Positions 1 through 12,540 of a DNA stretch of 64,000 bases are shown here, in pieces. The DNA lies in the NCBI GenBank assembly GCA_026874595.1, contig CM049314.1, positions 60,303,300 to 60,367,299 on the forward strand, written 5' to 3'. Source of the DNA: Sipunculus nudus (lineage: Eukaryota; Annelida; Sipuncula; Golfingiida; Sipunculidae). Both the position numbers and the translations under genes were made by a program. Position 1 is the stretch's first letter. The number at the start of each line of letters is the position of its first letter. Under the pieces are notes generated by a model. The model did not search any database. It saw only the letters and a list, made by a program, of their open reading frames with translations, and was not told the DNA's origin.

Positions 1-2780
1 CTTAAAAACTGTCGAAAAAAAATATTCTTTGATTGAATAAGGTACCAGCTTGGTTTCCTTGTCTCTTTTTATTATTTTTTGTTTTCGGCATTCACTGTAA
101 CAAACACTTTAGGCCATCCTTAAACAAGGTAAACCATGGGTCACTGTTTAAAAAAATTGTTGGCAGTTCAGCAATTAACACATTTGTTCAATAAGATCAA
201 TTTCCTTTAAAATAAATTATTAAATATATATTTACTTTATTTTATAAAAAAAAGTATAGAGTTGTGTGTGGAGCTCACGACTTGTTGTAGCTTGGCATTT
301 CAATGGACGGGAGGATATAAAGGGAGATCAGCTGTTTCATGAACTATTGCAAACATTACAATACTTAAACACTGACATTTAATTCGCAAAATTATTTTGC
401 CAGAGAGTGTGTGTATGAATTGACTTACCTTGGAACACCTGTAGACGACCTCTTGAACTATGTGAGGAGATACCGGCCTGGTCTTATCAGATTTCTAGTG
501 GTGGATCAATGAGAGGGGATATTATCTTTAGTCTTGGCAGTCTTTTGGTTGTGGAGTGGTATGACCAACCAGCGGAGGGCCATTTAGTCAATGTGTGTGG
601 AAAGACTTTATGCATGTTATTCCGTAAGACCAAACAAAACCTAAATTCATGCAGCTCAGTTTATGGTGATATGGTAATACTTGAAGTTTGCATGTTAAGA
701 CTCTGTAGTCAAATTAGTAGTTCAGTCTTAACAGCATTTCTGAAGATCCCGACTGTATTACTAAAGTTCAACTGTATACTATTTTTCTTGCATGTCCTCT
801 ATAAAAAAATGAAATAAAAATGAAGAATATGGACCTCAATGAGAAGTGAAGTGGTACCCCTTACAATATCTATAGTATGACTTAAGAATATCAAAGTATA
901 TAGTAGTTCAGATCCTGAAGTGACGGAAACGGAATAGTTAATATCTTGAGGTAAGAGGGGATTGTTTATTCTTACAGAGTTTAGTCTGTTTGTTTTGTCT
1001 TCCTTCTTGCCTTGCGTGATGCCACTAAGGATACGGGATTATGTAATCTGGGAACTGCAGGAATCTGCAGGAGACTGATGCCTCTCAAATTCCCTCTTTT
1101 TTATGCATTGAGTGTAATTAAACGTATAATTAAGCTCTTTGACTCTTTTTAGTTTAAACAATGGCTGCATGTAAGTCAATCCTTAGTTATTTCTCAAAAA
1201 CTTGAGGCATATAAATGAACCTGAAGTCTGATCGTGTATCTGTATTTGACTGGAATATGACCGTGACACAGATGTACAGTTATTCTCATATCTACCCCCC
1301 CCCCCCCAGAAAATGAATGGGAATAAGGCATTGTTTTTCCTAGATGTATATGCAGAGGTTTTGCTATTCCTACCATTCTCCCTCCCCTGCCATTGGGTCC
1401 TAGCACCTCTCACTAGGGGACATTAGTTTTATTGCAAATTTGTAAATTTAATTGAATAAAAAATATTATTAGAAAAGAAATTGAATCTAATTGAAACATT
1501 CTTGCCTCAAGAGAATAGGACAGAACGTGATCAGCTCTCTCTGTACATCATCTTTTGGTTATCATTATATACATATTAATTATAAACTTTTTGCTATAAG
1601 CCCTTTCACAAAAACTTTCATATGCTGTATGTATATAGAATCATGTTATAAAATAATGAAATTAGAAAGCAACACATTTTCAGATGTGTAATATTGCAAA
1701 TGGATACGTTTTATAAACTTTAAAACAAATGAATAAAAATTTAGATCTAGTTTAAACTTCAAATTTTATATTCCTGCCTCGGCAGAATAGGAGATTAAGT
1801 TATAAGCTTTGTTTGTCTACCAGTCTGGTATATACCTATACCAGGTATGTTTTAACTATACATTTGATGAAATTAAATATATATATATTCAATAGTATAT
1901 TATAAAACAGGTCCAAATAAAAAAAAAAATGTGTAGACTGCTGAACTGTCAATTTATCAAAAAGCCAACCGATGATCATGGTAATACCATAGATTTTATG
2001 TTCACAAACTGCTCACATGCTTCAGTTTCAACATTAGGAAACACATGGACAGGTCACAAAATATTATTTGCAAAGTCTCTAACTCATTAATACAACATAA
2101 TTATATTAACCAACCATGGCTATTTTAACCCTTTTCTTCTAAGACTTTATATCCATTGGATAATATTTTAGATTTTTACCTTCAAGGTCAACTTTAGCTG
2201 AGCACAGTGATCCTTGGGCCCCTTGTTTCTGTTTCTTATTTAAAAATATAACAAAAGAGGAACTCCTTTGTCCCCATGTTGAAACCTCCCTTTAGTGTGC
2301 ATTTGTACTGCCAAGTGGAATTGGTCACAGAAGCGTGACCGTGTGTATACACAACAAAGGTACAATTGAACACATGACTGAAACTGAGTTCTGGTTTAGC
2401 GATTCAGAGTCCTATTGCAGAGTAAAGATGTTCTGGTAATATATTTTCATGTTTGAAAGTCCCTGGAGATTGCGGATGATAAAATGATTTGTGTATCTCT
2501 GAAACAATGTGTCTCTTGAGGGGAGAGTACCTGTATGCTGTTCTTTTATGGCTACACTATGTAGCTCCCGAAACTATGGAGAATCGTGAAAAACAAATAA
2601 ACCTGTAAACCAATGATTGATACAATTATGTACTAATGATTATGTAAGCCTCAATAACGGATCAATATGGATAGTATAACTAAAGGTACTTTAAACTTTA
2701 AAGATATATTCACTTTAATGCCGTGACAGAGTACCTGCTTTAAAAGACTTCAAAAATGAACGCCGTACCAAAAAATGTAG
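1..2780. other. Intergenic, no supportable gene
   Basis: AT-rich DNA without a recognisable coding exon, RNA gene or complete transposon. The longest plus-strand frame (509-817, 102 codons) has no domain, no splice context and low-complexity hydrophobic content, so I do not call it a gene. A C-run lies near 1297-1308. It could be intergenic or part of a long intron of SDR copy 0, whose exons 1-2 are not visible in the window. Confidence 0.5.
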
Positions 2781-2782
2781 TA

Positions 2783-4028
2783 CAGTGGAACCCGACAATT
2801 ACGACCACCCTGGGGACTGAGCAAAGTGGTCGTAATTTGGGGGTGGTCATATTTGTGAAACTCTTACCTTGGTCGCATATAACACGCCAATGTTTAATGT
2901 GTATCATTGTGAATTTATTGCATATCTTTAATGTGAATTATTACACAATATTTTACTTAGCGGAGGACCCTTATTATGAATGTTTTCTTTTTGTGTCTAG
3001 CTGAAACGAAAACAAAATTGTTTTATATAATTATTCATGATAAAAAATAATATACATGTACACAAACGTTGTGACTGATGATTAACACAAAATTACACTA
3101 GAGGCAATACGAAGACAACCTACTGAATACATTGAACATAATACGTGGCTGTCATACTTTATTGCCTTCCGCTTGAGTATATAATGCGTGCACTTGGGTT
3201 TTACTAAATTGCTGAGCCAGTTCGTGCTGACTGCGTCCTGGTGATGCCGTCTTGATTAATGTCACTTTCTCCTTCAAGAAGAGCCCTTTTCTTTGCATGT
3301 TCGCACAACAGCAAGCAAATTAAACGCACACTGATTCATTAGAGAAATAAACTGACAGCGATCTATCCGATTAGGCAAGACAATGTGTGGGATTTGCCGA
3401 GTGCAAGCTTTATTTATACATTTTACTGACTGCTCAATACTCAGTGTGGGTAAAGTATAAGCACATTTAGGATTAACTTGATCGTTCATTTGACAAATGC
3501 GGATCGTACAACATGTAACGTGTACAAATATTAAGCTCTGGCCCCCGCACTTAGGGTAGCTATAATACAAGTGATCACTGAGGGGCGATTAGCATCGCTA
3601 GCCCAAGACCCCATGCAAGGCAGTTAGCCAGGCAGACCGGCTCATTAAGCAATCAGGCGGATGGTGATCCTCTTATTCTACAACTTACGCCTCAACGACT
3701 CTCAGCGCGGACACGAGTCAGGAAGATATGCGGGACCAGATTAACATTCGGGTTGGGAATCTTTTTCACCTTCTTTGATCTTTCGTTAAGGCGCCTGTGA
3801 GAAGGCGCAGCCATTGACTCGTGACAAATGTTGTTTCAATACTTCTGGGTGGTGGTCACATTAGCCCTGGGGCCTGGAAATCTGGTCGTAATTCTGAATT
3901 CAGGGGTGGTGGTAATTTTGAGTCATTTATAAACATAAATAAACTAAAAAAAAATCTGGACCAAGCAAAGTGGTCGTAATTGTGAGGTGGTCGCATTTGT
4001 TAGATGGTCGCAAGGCGGGGTTCCACTG
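2783..4028 (-). mobile_element. Decayed pogo/Tigger-like DNA transposon
   Basis: The two ends are inverted: the left starts CAGTGGAACCC at 2783 and the right ends GGGGTTCCACTG at 4028. Each is flanked by TA (2781-2782 and 4029-4030), the target duplication typical of Tc1/mariner-pogo elements. Both subterminal regions repeat the phrase GTGGTCGTAATT, which also recurs near 3885-3896. A short minus-strand frame inside (3298-3152) resembles the N-terminal helix-turn-helix of CENP-B/Tigger transposases. At about 1.25 kb the element is a deletion derivative of an autonomous copy. Family knowledge: pogo/Tigger elements begin with CAGT-type termini and insert at TA. Confidence 0.75.
3152..3298 (-). 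pseudogene. Pogo/Tigger transposase N-terminal fragment (CENP-B-like HTH)
   Basis: A 48-codon minus-strand frame starts at the Met codon 3298-3296 and ends at TGA 3154-3152. It contains the pattern LKEKVTLIKTASPGRSQHEL followed by AQQFSKTQV. This resembles the CENP-B/pogo N-terminal domain: a basic start, 'EKV.vI', then 'G.S...LA..F..s.t.v'. It breaks off after one helix-turn-helix and no DDE catalytic core was found in the rest of the element, so it is a non-functional remnant. The call comes from motif shape and agrees with the TA-flanked inverted ends. Confidence 0.6.
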
Positions 4029-4030
4029 TA

Positions 4031-6434
4031 TTTGGGTTATATCTTTTACGGATATAACACAATCTGATCATGTCTGTCTGTGATAAGAAAGGACCCGAAC
4101 ACTCATTGTCATTCGTCGCCGCCGGTTGGATCTGCTGGTATGAAAAGGCGAATTCAGTGTGCCTTATATAATATGCGTATTTCCAGAAATTAGTCTTGTT
4201 GCTTTCCATTGACGCTATGGAACGCAACTGTCAATAGTTACGGTTATGCTATTTAAAGTGTCTTATATTCGCCAACCAGCATTGGTTACAAGTAGGTGGT
4301 CAAATGTTCGGTAGAGCTGTGTACATCACACATTCACAAACGCAACATTCTATCAACAGTACCGGTATACGCACCAGCGCATTGGCCTGCCAAACGTAAC
4401 GGCTGAGGTGAGACAGAAACGTTAGTGTACTTAGGTCAATAAGTTATATCAAAAGTATTTTAGACAGTTTATTACATCAATCAAGATGAGATAATTATAA
4501 ATTTTTTGTTTGTTTATAGATTTCATTATAATAGTAATAAATTTGTTAAAAAGTATCACAAAAGTGGTATGTGACTCGCTTGGATTGCTTTAAAAGAATA
4601 ACTTTATAAAAAACTTAAAACAAACGGACTCCAGAACTTTTTAGTTTAAAGGTGGTTCGACACGTGATTCAAAATTTAGATTATTACATATTTAAAGGAG
4701 GGCCGAGTGGTACACGTATTCCTCTGAGCCATTTTAGTAACACCTCAGTCGATTCATATATAATGAACCTATAATCACCAATAAAAGGGTATACATGGCT
4801 TATATATGCATATATATATTGGAGCACAGGAATCAGAACCGGGAGATCGTTTGTTCGAAACTCAACCATGACGCCGAGATTTTTCAAGGTCGTTTCCCAT
4901 TTAGAGTGACCGCTATACAGAGGAGGCCGCAGCGGAATGGCCGTGTTTCACTCACAAACGAGGGCGCCTTTCGGGGCTCATCAGTGGTATGACCCAACTA
5001 TGGGGGCGATTACACACTTAGGGGCACGCGTGTGCAATAGACGCCGGAATTAGTTAACACCAGGGTAAAACATGAGAGGAAGCGTGTGATACACGCCCTT
5101 TCAGGTAGTCCGAAACCAGAATGAAATTCTGCATATATACATATCCTTACTTAAGCTAGCATTAGAAAAACGAGGCGGTTACCTCTAAAAACAAAATTAA
5201 AAAGAAATAATTGATAGAAAAAAAATCTCGCATAGAGACAATACAATCTTGCCCAGGGACAAATATGTTTGTTGTCTTTTTCCTGTGAATACAATGTTTT
5301 TATTATGGTCGTGTTAGCGGAAGCTTGTACATTAGTCTGCTAATGTTAACGCAGACGATGAGATGGGTATTTCAAGTAACGTTAAGTTGTTGTCCCTGGT
5401 TGATTAAAAAAAATTAAAATATAAAAATATATATATATAACAGACATGAATATGATTCAAAAGTTTTATGCAAATTGAAATAAAACACACATATGAAACG
5501 AACAGTTGCCGTTAAATTCAGCCTTACAGCTTTGGTCTTAACACGAAGGTGGTCTGATGTCGAACACGTAGTGAGAACAGAATGAACCCATCAATTCTCA
5601 GTGTTATTTAAATGGTTCCTGCTTGATCAATGAAATGTAATTTATCACAGTTTTACTTTACTCACCTGAATGTATGCGTGTTTTTTCAGTTTTGTTTGCC
5701 AAACTCCCATTTTCATCATTATGTTAAATGCTAATCTAACAGCCGCACTCAACATACAATGTAACGGACCATTGCTGAGTCCAATATCTATTGATGCGTA
5801 TATTTGGCTAACGGGTTAGGCGGCATTATAAACAAGCCTTGCTATGGCTGCCACATGAGAGCAGGGTTTCCCACGTGCGCGGTTAATTAATCACGGGCTA
5901 TTTTCAAAGTCCAAGCTGGGCGATAAACGTGTCACATGCTCAGCGGGCCCCTGATACAGAAGTTCACAAAGAGCAATGTATTTCTAGCCCGGTTGACGAG
6001 GGCCTTTAAGGTTCACTCACCCGTAAAACATACCTGGGCAAGGAACAGAAGGTATACTCAGTAAGGTCAGTTTCATTTGCCTGGATACATACTGTTAGGT
6101 GAACAGTCATTCCTTCCCAATTTTGGTGACGGTAAGTATTCACGGCAGTGATTACAAATATTGTTTGTAGAGATAACTTTAGACAGTGTCCGTACATCAG
6201 TTAATTATAGACGGTCTTTTATACATTAGTTTTGTTAACTGTTTTCTTCACCCGCTTCATTCTACAAAGCATTGTTTTGTGGGGCAAATATAGACCGGGG
6301 ATATCACATCATAACAGCCATACTGTGTGTTTGTCGGTAAACATTTTGACAGAATTAATCTTATCGTTAATCATTACATTTCTCGCTCTGTTAGATTAAA
6401 AAAGAAGGAAAGAGTATTTAGTTTGACCATTCAT
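4031..6434. other. Intergenic, with a possible SINE fragment
   Basis: No coding exon recognised. Short frames at 4684-4887 and 6006-6197 have no domain or codon signature. Apart from the tRNA-like piece annotated separately near 4690-4870, I see only AT-rich sequence and a short (AT)n run near 5430. Confidence 0.5.
4690..4870 (+). repeat. Possible interrupted tRNA-derived SINE head
   Basis: The piece around 4698-4712 (GGGCCGAGTGGTACAC) resembles a Pol III A box of the Leu/Ser tRNA type. The piece around 4837-4865, which includes CCGGGAGATCG and then GTTCGAAACTC, resembles the T-arm/B box. About 140 bases separate them instead of about 50, so if it is a SINE it carries an AT-rich insertion between the boxes. 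Low confidence. Confidence 0.3.
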
Positions 6435-8690
6435 CTAAATAATGTAAACAATGGAACAAAGAGAGGCTTGATTTGTAAGACTTTGAATGCGAGTCAGACA
6501 TGAAGAATGCGCATTTTCCAAGATGGTGAGGCCGTAGTCAATATGTGGCTGAATCAAGCCAGTGTACATTATCAATGCGGCGTCATGAGGTATGTTTCGA
6601 CTAATCCTAACGAATTCACCTACTTCAGAGGAGAGCTTTTTGAATAATTGTTCAGGGTGATCCGACCATGTTAGGTTTTCATTAAGCACTAACCCCGAGT
6701 AAGTGGTACTGTTAGATTGTGTGATGGGCCGATCGAATGCTGTGATATTAAGGTCCAAAGTCGAGATCTGAAGAGGATGGATTTGTTATCATAAAACTAT
6801 TTTGATAAAGTACTGACGCCGTGTTGAAGATCATCGTGTCATCCGCAAAAAAAATTACATTGACAATTGCTAGTGTTTCCAGTAATATCATTTACATAAA
6901 TTAAAAATTATATAGGCTCTAATACAGAAACTATAGATATTCCAATTTTCACAGGATGCTGTGAAGATACTGAGTTAGTTTTTTTCGCAACATGAGATTT
7001 ATCGAAAAATAGTTCTTAATAAGTTCATGTGATATTCCATGGAAATCGTAATGTTTTATTCTTTTTAAGAGAATGTCATAACTGCCGGTGTCGAAAAATT
7101 TCTTGAGAGCAAAGAAGCAAGCCCATGTGAAACTTTAGTATCAATTGCATAGGGCCAATGGTCAACAACTTTTTGTAAACTTGTTTGAGTCGAATGGAGT
7201 TTAAGAAAGCAGATTGATCATGAGTTATTATTTCATGTTGATTTTAGTGGTATAAAATTGTAGCATGTATAACCTTTTCATATATGCATGCTAAATGAAA
7301 AAAAAAACAGAAATGGGCCGTTAATTATAAATATCTTCTTTGGATCCTTTACCTTTGTATATGGGAGTGATTCTTGTGGATTTCGATTTAGTTGGGAAGG
7401 TAGTTTCACTGATGCACTGATTAAATAAGGTGGCTAAGCTGACGCATAATATATGTGACGCATCGATTGTGTTTGTAACTGCTGTAATAGGGAGGAAGTT
7501 ATAAGATTAAATTCAAAGTTACTAGACCATGTTTGGGGGTCTAAACTTTCGTGGACGAAGGAAATTTGTCAGACAGTTGAAGGCAAACATCAGCAAAGTG
7601 TGCTTTTGCCCGCTTCTTTAATATTAATGTGCCATAGATCATTGTCATTACGAGCTTTCTTAAGATGTTGTTCAAAAAGTTCCATATATTTTTGGGTCAT
7701 TCTAGCTTTGCCGATATAAGTCATATAAAATCTACGTTTATATTGTTTGATTTGAATATTAACTAAATTTTGAAGTTGTTCATAAATAACTAAGTCAGTC
7801 TCTATGTTGTTTTAGAGCCATTTTTATGAATGAAGTCACGTTGCCTCATAATTTTTTGTGTTTCACTGTCAATAAAACAAAGTTTTTGAGATTTTACTCT
7901 GACATGTCTGATTGGTGCATGCTTATTACAAACGTAGAGAAAGGCCTTTAACCAGAGAGTCCATGCATTATATACATTAGATACAGTGAGTATTTTAGCG
8001 AATGAGTAAATGTTTTATTCTTTTTAAGTTATCAAGTGAGGCTAATCCATTACATTTCCTGTATGATCGTCGAAGGTATGTGTGATGTAACCCATCATTT
8101 GTGTGCAAAGTTTCAGAATGAAGGGAAGTAAACATTGCATAGTGATCATTCAGGGAGGCTTTATACATTCCAGTGATTTTATGATTTTGTGGGTTGGATG
8201 TTAAATCGATAGTACTAGAAGAGGTTTGAGTCACACCAGGGGGTTCATCAATTAGCTGCTCTAAATCAAAGAGGTTACATAGGGACTTTGGTGGGTTGTT
8301 GTGATTATTGTTCTTGCAGTCAGTGTTAAAGTCTCCGATTAAAATCATGTTTTCGCAGAGCCAGAGAGACTATTCAATATTTATTGACAAAGATTCGAAG
8401 AAGCTGGTTGTAGCTGTGGGAGGGCGTTAAGGTGCGCCTGTAAGAGAGGAGCCCTTGCGGTGACATTTAATATTAATCCATAGGTTTTCGATATCATCCA
8501 TATGTAACCTTGTATATCCTATTAAGCCGCCTCCGTGCCTGAGGCTGATAATTCCTGATCACATGCTGTGTCATCTGACCAAGTTTCACTGAGGCATAGT
8601 ACGTCAATGTGCTTTCTAAGTAACAGATCTTCGATCTGTTCAGATTTGGAGAGTGGGCTACGTACATTTAAATGAAAAAAACAAGGATAT
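6435..8690 (-). pseudogene. LINE ORF2 remnant: endonuclease and reverse transcriptase
   Basis: The endonuclease N-terminus lies at about 8675-8520 (FHLNVRSPLSKSEQ, then DVLCLSETW). It continues in the open frame 8348-7995 with ILIGDFNTD, TIDL and SLNDHYAMF, the EEP/AP-endonuclease blocks. RT pieces follow: SETTFPTKSKSTRITPIYKG near 7400-7340; QSAFLKLHSTQTSLQ and FDTGSYDILLKRI near 7220-7070; the catalytic FADDT at 6849-6835; and the C-terminal stretch 6758-6435 (GLVLNENLTWSDH, then GLIQPHIDYG). Together these would nick target DNA and prime reverse transcription. Reading frames are broken in several places, so the copy cannot make a working enzyme. Confidence 0.85.
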
Positions 8691-9091
8691 TTGACTTCGA
8701 AATTGTTGTAAATATGGGTGAATTTAGTGGTAAATTACAATTATGCTGTCTGAATACATTTAACAGGGGAACAGATTACGTGAGAGGCAGCTTAACTTCA
8801 CTGCTGGAGGATGAGACATTAAAGTTATTGTCATCATTGGACGTTCCATTTAACGTAGGTGACAAGTTCGTGATTGATATTTCCGATTGTGTCACTTTCG
8901 ACCCAAGTTTAGAGCTGGCTGTAACTTTGGACCGAATCGGATTAACTAGGGTATGAACATCGTCAGGAACAAGATTAACAGTCACATGAGTGCAAGTGGT
9001 TGACATATAATGATGAGTGCAAATGATGGAATCTACGTTATTGATATTAATCGTAGATCTTGTGCCATATTCCTAAAAGTATGAAATAAGA

Positions 9092-10623
9092 TTATGGGGA
9101 CATTTTTAGATATATGTCCAGCCTTGCAATAGTTGTTACATTTAATCGAGGCACCGTGCCCACAACAGGCTTCAAATTGTCATCTCTTGTCACAAAACCT
9201 GCAGCGACGTCTATCTGTAGGAGTAAAAGTTGCTCGTTTATTCTGGTTGTGATGACACGAGAGGCTGGTGGTCTGCGCTCCCGGTACCAAGCAAAGTTTG
9301 GTAGTGGCAGGGAGTCCATGGGTTGACCAGGTATCCATCTCTGGTTAAGATGAGCTAGCGGCGGTCGAGTGTCATGCGACTTTGTTACATCAGAGTAAGA
9401 TGGCGTGAACCTTAGGGCAAAAGTACGTTGCTGATAACGTGTAAGGGAGTGCAGATCAAGATTCTTTCATAGTCGTTCGTTCCACGTCGAGATAGATAGA
9501 GACAATCGCAAAGGAGGAGCAAATCGTCAACTGACCCGTCTCTGTGAATAAAGTTAGAATCATGATCTACATAACAACAAAAGACTTCCGTAGCTAATGA
9601 CTTAAATTTAGCGTTAAGTAATTTTACTCTTTCCCCTGCACTTGTTAGGTCGAGTCTAGGGGTTATACTGCAGATTTTAACATCAGATTCCGCCATGTGG
9701 ATAGCTTCGTTGATTACCAGTTTATATTTCTCCAGTATTTCGTCAGAAGAGTCATTGAAGCAGTCATTGGTACCCACCATCAGGTTAAAAGTTTTAAAGG
9801 AATTAGCTTTCATTTGTGTCAGCCTGTCCACGGTGTCTTGTAGACTAGCGCCGTTTTTTTTTTAGTTAATGGTCATTGAAGGTTTAATTAATTCCTCCAG
9901 AGGTAATTGCAAATCAAGAAATGTCGAGTTGCTGGACTGCTGGTGGTTTCAGTCAGGTCAGGAAAGTGGGAAGGTGCAGCCTCACTCAGCTGGTGGTGTT
10001 ATGTGGCCGGTGGTAACTTGAAATTTTAGTACTTTTATTTCACCAGCCGCTACCTGTTAGTCAAGAGTTTTAATTCTTACCTCTTCAACTAAGTCCATGT
10101 TTGTCTTAGTGAGCATTTGGATTGATTTGCTCATCTCAGTAGCTGTGGATCGTTTCATGAGCAGGTCCTCATTTTTTGTAATACAAGCGTTCTACCGTGT
10201 GACAACGTATGGAAGTTCTCGACAGGAAATCGATTCTTTACGCTGGGTATATCCTGGTCTTTTGTAATGCCCAGGCAATGTGCCGATCAGTGTACAGTAA
10301 GAGGTACACCATGCATTTTCGTTGTTGATTATGGACTTGGCATTTGGGATGGATTTCAGTGAAACAATATTCGAGATAGACTGTAGCATATAGCTCGGCT
10401 TAGAAGATATTTGCGATGCCAGATTAAGAATGGTGTCTTCATTACACTCTAATTGAATTGATGAAAGTTCAGCAGGCGAGGGATCAGGGAGGGTACATGG
10501 ATCAACGTGGGGTAATGAAAATGGTAGTTTAGTGAAAAGAGCAGCTTGGTTGTTTACCTCTGACGTATTTGCATTTATTTTTATTGTATTGTATTGTTCA
10601 CCCCATTGCACAGAAACCAACAT
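9092..10623 (-). pseudogene. LINE ORF1 remnant: coiled coil, SGNH esterase, zinc knuckle
   Basis: Pieces in minus-strand order: an unrecognised N-terminal part (10623-10192, open for 143 codons); a K/E/T-rich, probably coiled-coil stretch (about 10180-10060); then an open frame 9831-9412. That frame contains MVGTNDC and, near its end, CLYLSRRGTND, matching the 'GTND' and 'D.LHLS..G' blocks of SGNH/GDSL esterase domains in CR1-type ORF1 proteins. Next comes a Cys/His cluster (about 9230-9075) with CRFCDKR, a stop, then CCGHGASIKCNNYCKAGH, a zinc-knuckle pattern in a different frame. The likely role was nucleic-acid binding in the retrotransposon RNP. At least one stop and several frameshifts make it a pseudogene. 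Confidence 0.75.
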
Positions 10624-10899
10624 TCCATACGAATTAACACTTTGGATATATCTTGATGGTTTGCTTTATTATTGTTGAATAGTTCATCGTAAAATGCATT
10701 TTTTGGAAAAGGATGTCAGCTGCGAACGAGTTAACTGAGTGTTTTCTGCTGTCACTGCATTTCAAAGGTCAATTTGTGTTTCTGTAGTCTGAGTGACTGG
10801 GTTTCACTGAGCTGAGCTCTTGCGGTATTCGCTTCGGCCAGCTCGACCTCCGTCATTGTGGATTGTATGATACGACCGGCTTGCAGGTACCTATTGTAA

Positions 10900-12376
10900 A
10901 GTAACAATAAGGGTGAAGATGTTGATTAGGCCCAAGGTTTTTGTCGGAGCGGGATGCCAGGAGCAACAGGGAGAGAGTTCTCTTTTGGTCAGACCAATTT
11001 TTATGAAGAATCGTACAAATGATATCTTGAAAGGTGGTCTATGGATTTATGTTGCTGTCCAATGTATGCGCAATGGTAATGACCCTAAGACAAAATATGA
11101 CAGAGCAATGGAGATCATCAAATATTGAGGACCCGCAAGTGTCCACCGAACCGTGTTATCAGATGGATATAAATGAGACATACCATGAGCTAGACCGAAG
11201 TTGAAATGGAATTTTACAGATGTATACCCTTAAGTTAGCATTTATAAAGATAATTTTATTTGTTACCTCAATACAAATTATCAAATATTGTAATATATTC
11301 AACACACCAGTAGTTCTCAGGTATGAAAGGTCCAAAGTTGTTATTATTATATAATATTATAAACAACTTAAGATTCAGGGAGGTAAGAGGCTCAGAGGTA
11401 ACCATTACAAGGAATAAAAGCTCTTGTAAGTTATCAGATTCCAGGTTGTTACAGACACCCTGATACGAGGGCTGCGTTATTTCTTTACTGATGTACGTAC
11501 ATTTATCTAGTGTATGACCTGGTGTCAGGCCAAAAGTGAGATTTAAAATTAAATGATTTAAAAGTAAATTAAATAATTTTTAAAGATATATATATATATA
11601 TTTTATATATATGTATATATACCACCTAAGTCGTAGATATTACTATCAGGATCATCTTTGGTAATATTTCAAAGGTTATATTAGGTCAAGATAAAATAAT
11701 CAAGAATACTCTATGAATAAGTAATATGGTCAGAGTCAGATAAGATCAAGAAATGGTCAAGGTGAGCTAAGGTCTGGCGAATACGATTAAGAAGAGCTTA
11801 TGTCTCGTTATTATAAATAAAATTAGCGCAGGTGGGAATTTTATTAAAACGACAATATGATCCGGTCTTGAAAATATGAACCGGCTTAGATTAGATATGA
11901 ATTATATGTTCACCAAGATATAAGGTCTGGCTAATATGATCAAAGATTTTCGGTGCATATAATAGTATTAATATAAGCTTTAGTTTAGACAATGTTACAT
12001 TAAAATATAAAGTGGTTTTTTATAACTAGTATTGCCGGATTTCTACAATTTCTATCTGTAAACAATAAGGGAATTACAGAAGGTACTTGAGACATCCATG
12101 CTTTCTCAAAAAAAATGAGAAAGCGATACAGACAAAAATGTTGTTCTCACCGACAAGTAATGGAACAGCGGACATTCCAATTTCGAGCGGGTTTGCTCTA
12201 CCGTTGGCCTACTGGCTATCTTCAGATATCTTTGCAAATGTATTTATCAGCATGACAACTAGCGAGTAACGTCACGCAGTATGACGTCATTGTCGGGCCT
12301 GCTACAATTGCGTGTCGTTTTCCCATCCGTACACATACACATACAATTATTTAAGGAGAACTTCGTGTATTTGCAG
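10900..12376. other. AT-rich stretch, no gene seen
   Basis: No exon, RNA gene or recognisable transposon. An (AT)n tract lies at about 11588-11624. I looked here for SDR exons 1 and 2 of copy 0 (glycine-rich TGCDSGFG block, NNAG block) and found neither. Confidence 0.5.
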
Positions 12377-12540
12377 GCCCTATATTAAAAGGTATGGCGT
12401 TAATGTAGCAATAATCGAACCTGCGCTGTTCGCCACTCCAATCACAGACGAGGGACCTGCACGTGTTAGAATACTACGAGGCTATGACCGACTTCCGGTG
12501 GAAGACCAGGTGTTACTGGGACCGGATTATGTGGATAAAG
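12377..12540 (+). CDS. SDR copy 0 exon 3
   Basis: Acceptor CAG at 12374-12376, donor GTAACT at 12541. The exon begins with the last base of a split Arg codon and ends in GTGGATAAAG. It is open and reads PYIKRYGVNVAIIEP at its start, then RLPVEDQ and DYVDK. Its length equals exon 3 of copy 2. Confidence 0.85.

Larger units (their letters stand above)
6435..10623 (-). mobile_element. Decayed CR1/L2-like non-LTR retrotransposon (LINE)
   Basis: In minus-strand order the element reads ORF1 N-region, coiled-coil stretch, SGNH esterase-like domain, zinc knuckle, AP-type endonuclease, reverse transcriptase with an FADD box, then RT C-terminus. This is the layout of the CR1/L2/Jockey group, where ORF1 can carry an esterase and a knuckle. 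Many stops and frameshifts break both ORFs, so it is inactive. The 3' end is near 6400-6435; no clean poly(A) or microsatellite tail or target duplication was identified. It may sit in a long intron of SDR copy 0, but that cannot be shown here. Confidence 0.85.

Noticed and set aside
509-817. 102-codon plus-strand frame near the left edge
   Set aside because: No domain, no supporting context; hydrophobic low-information sequence.
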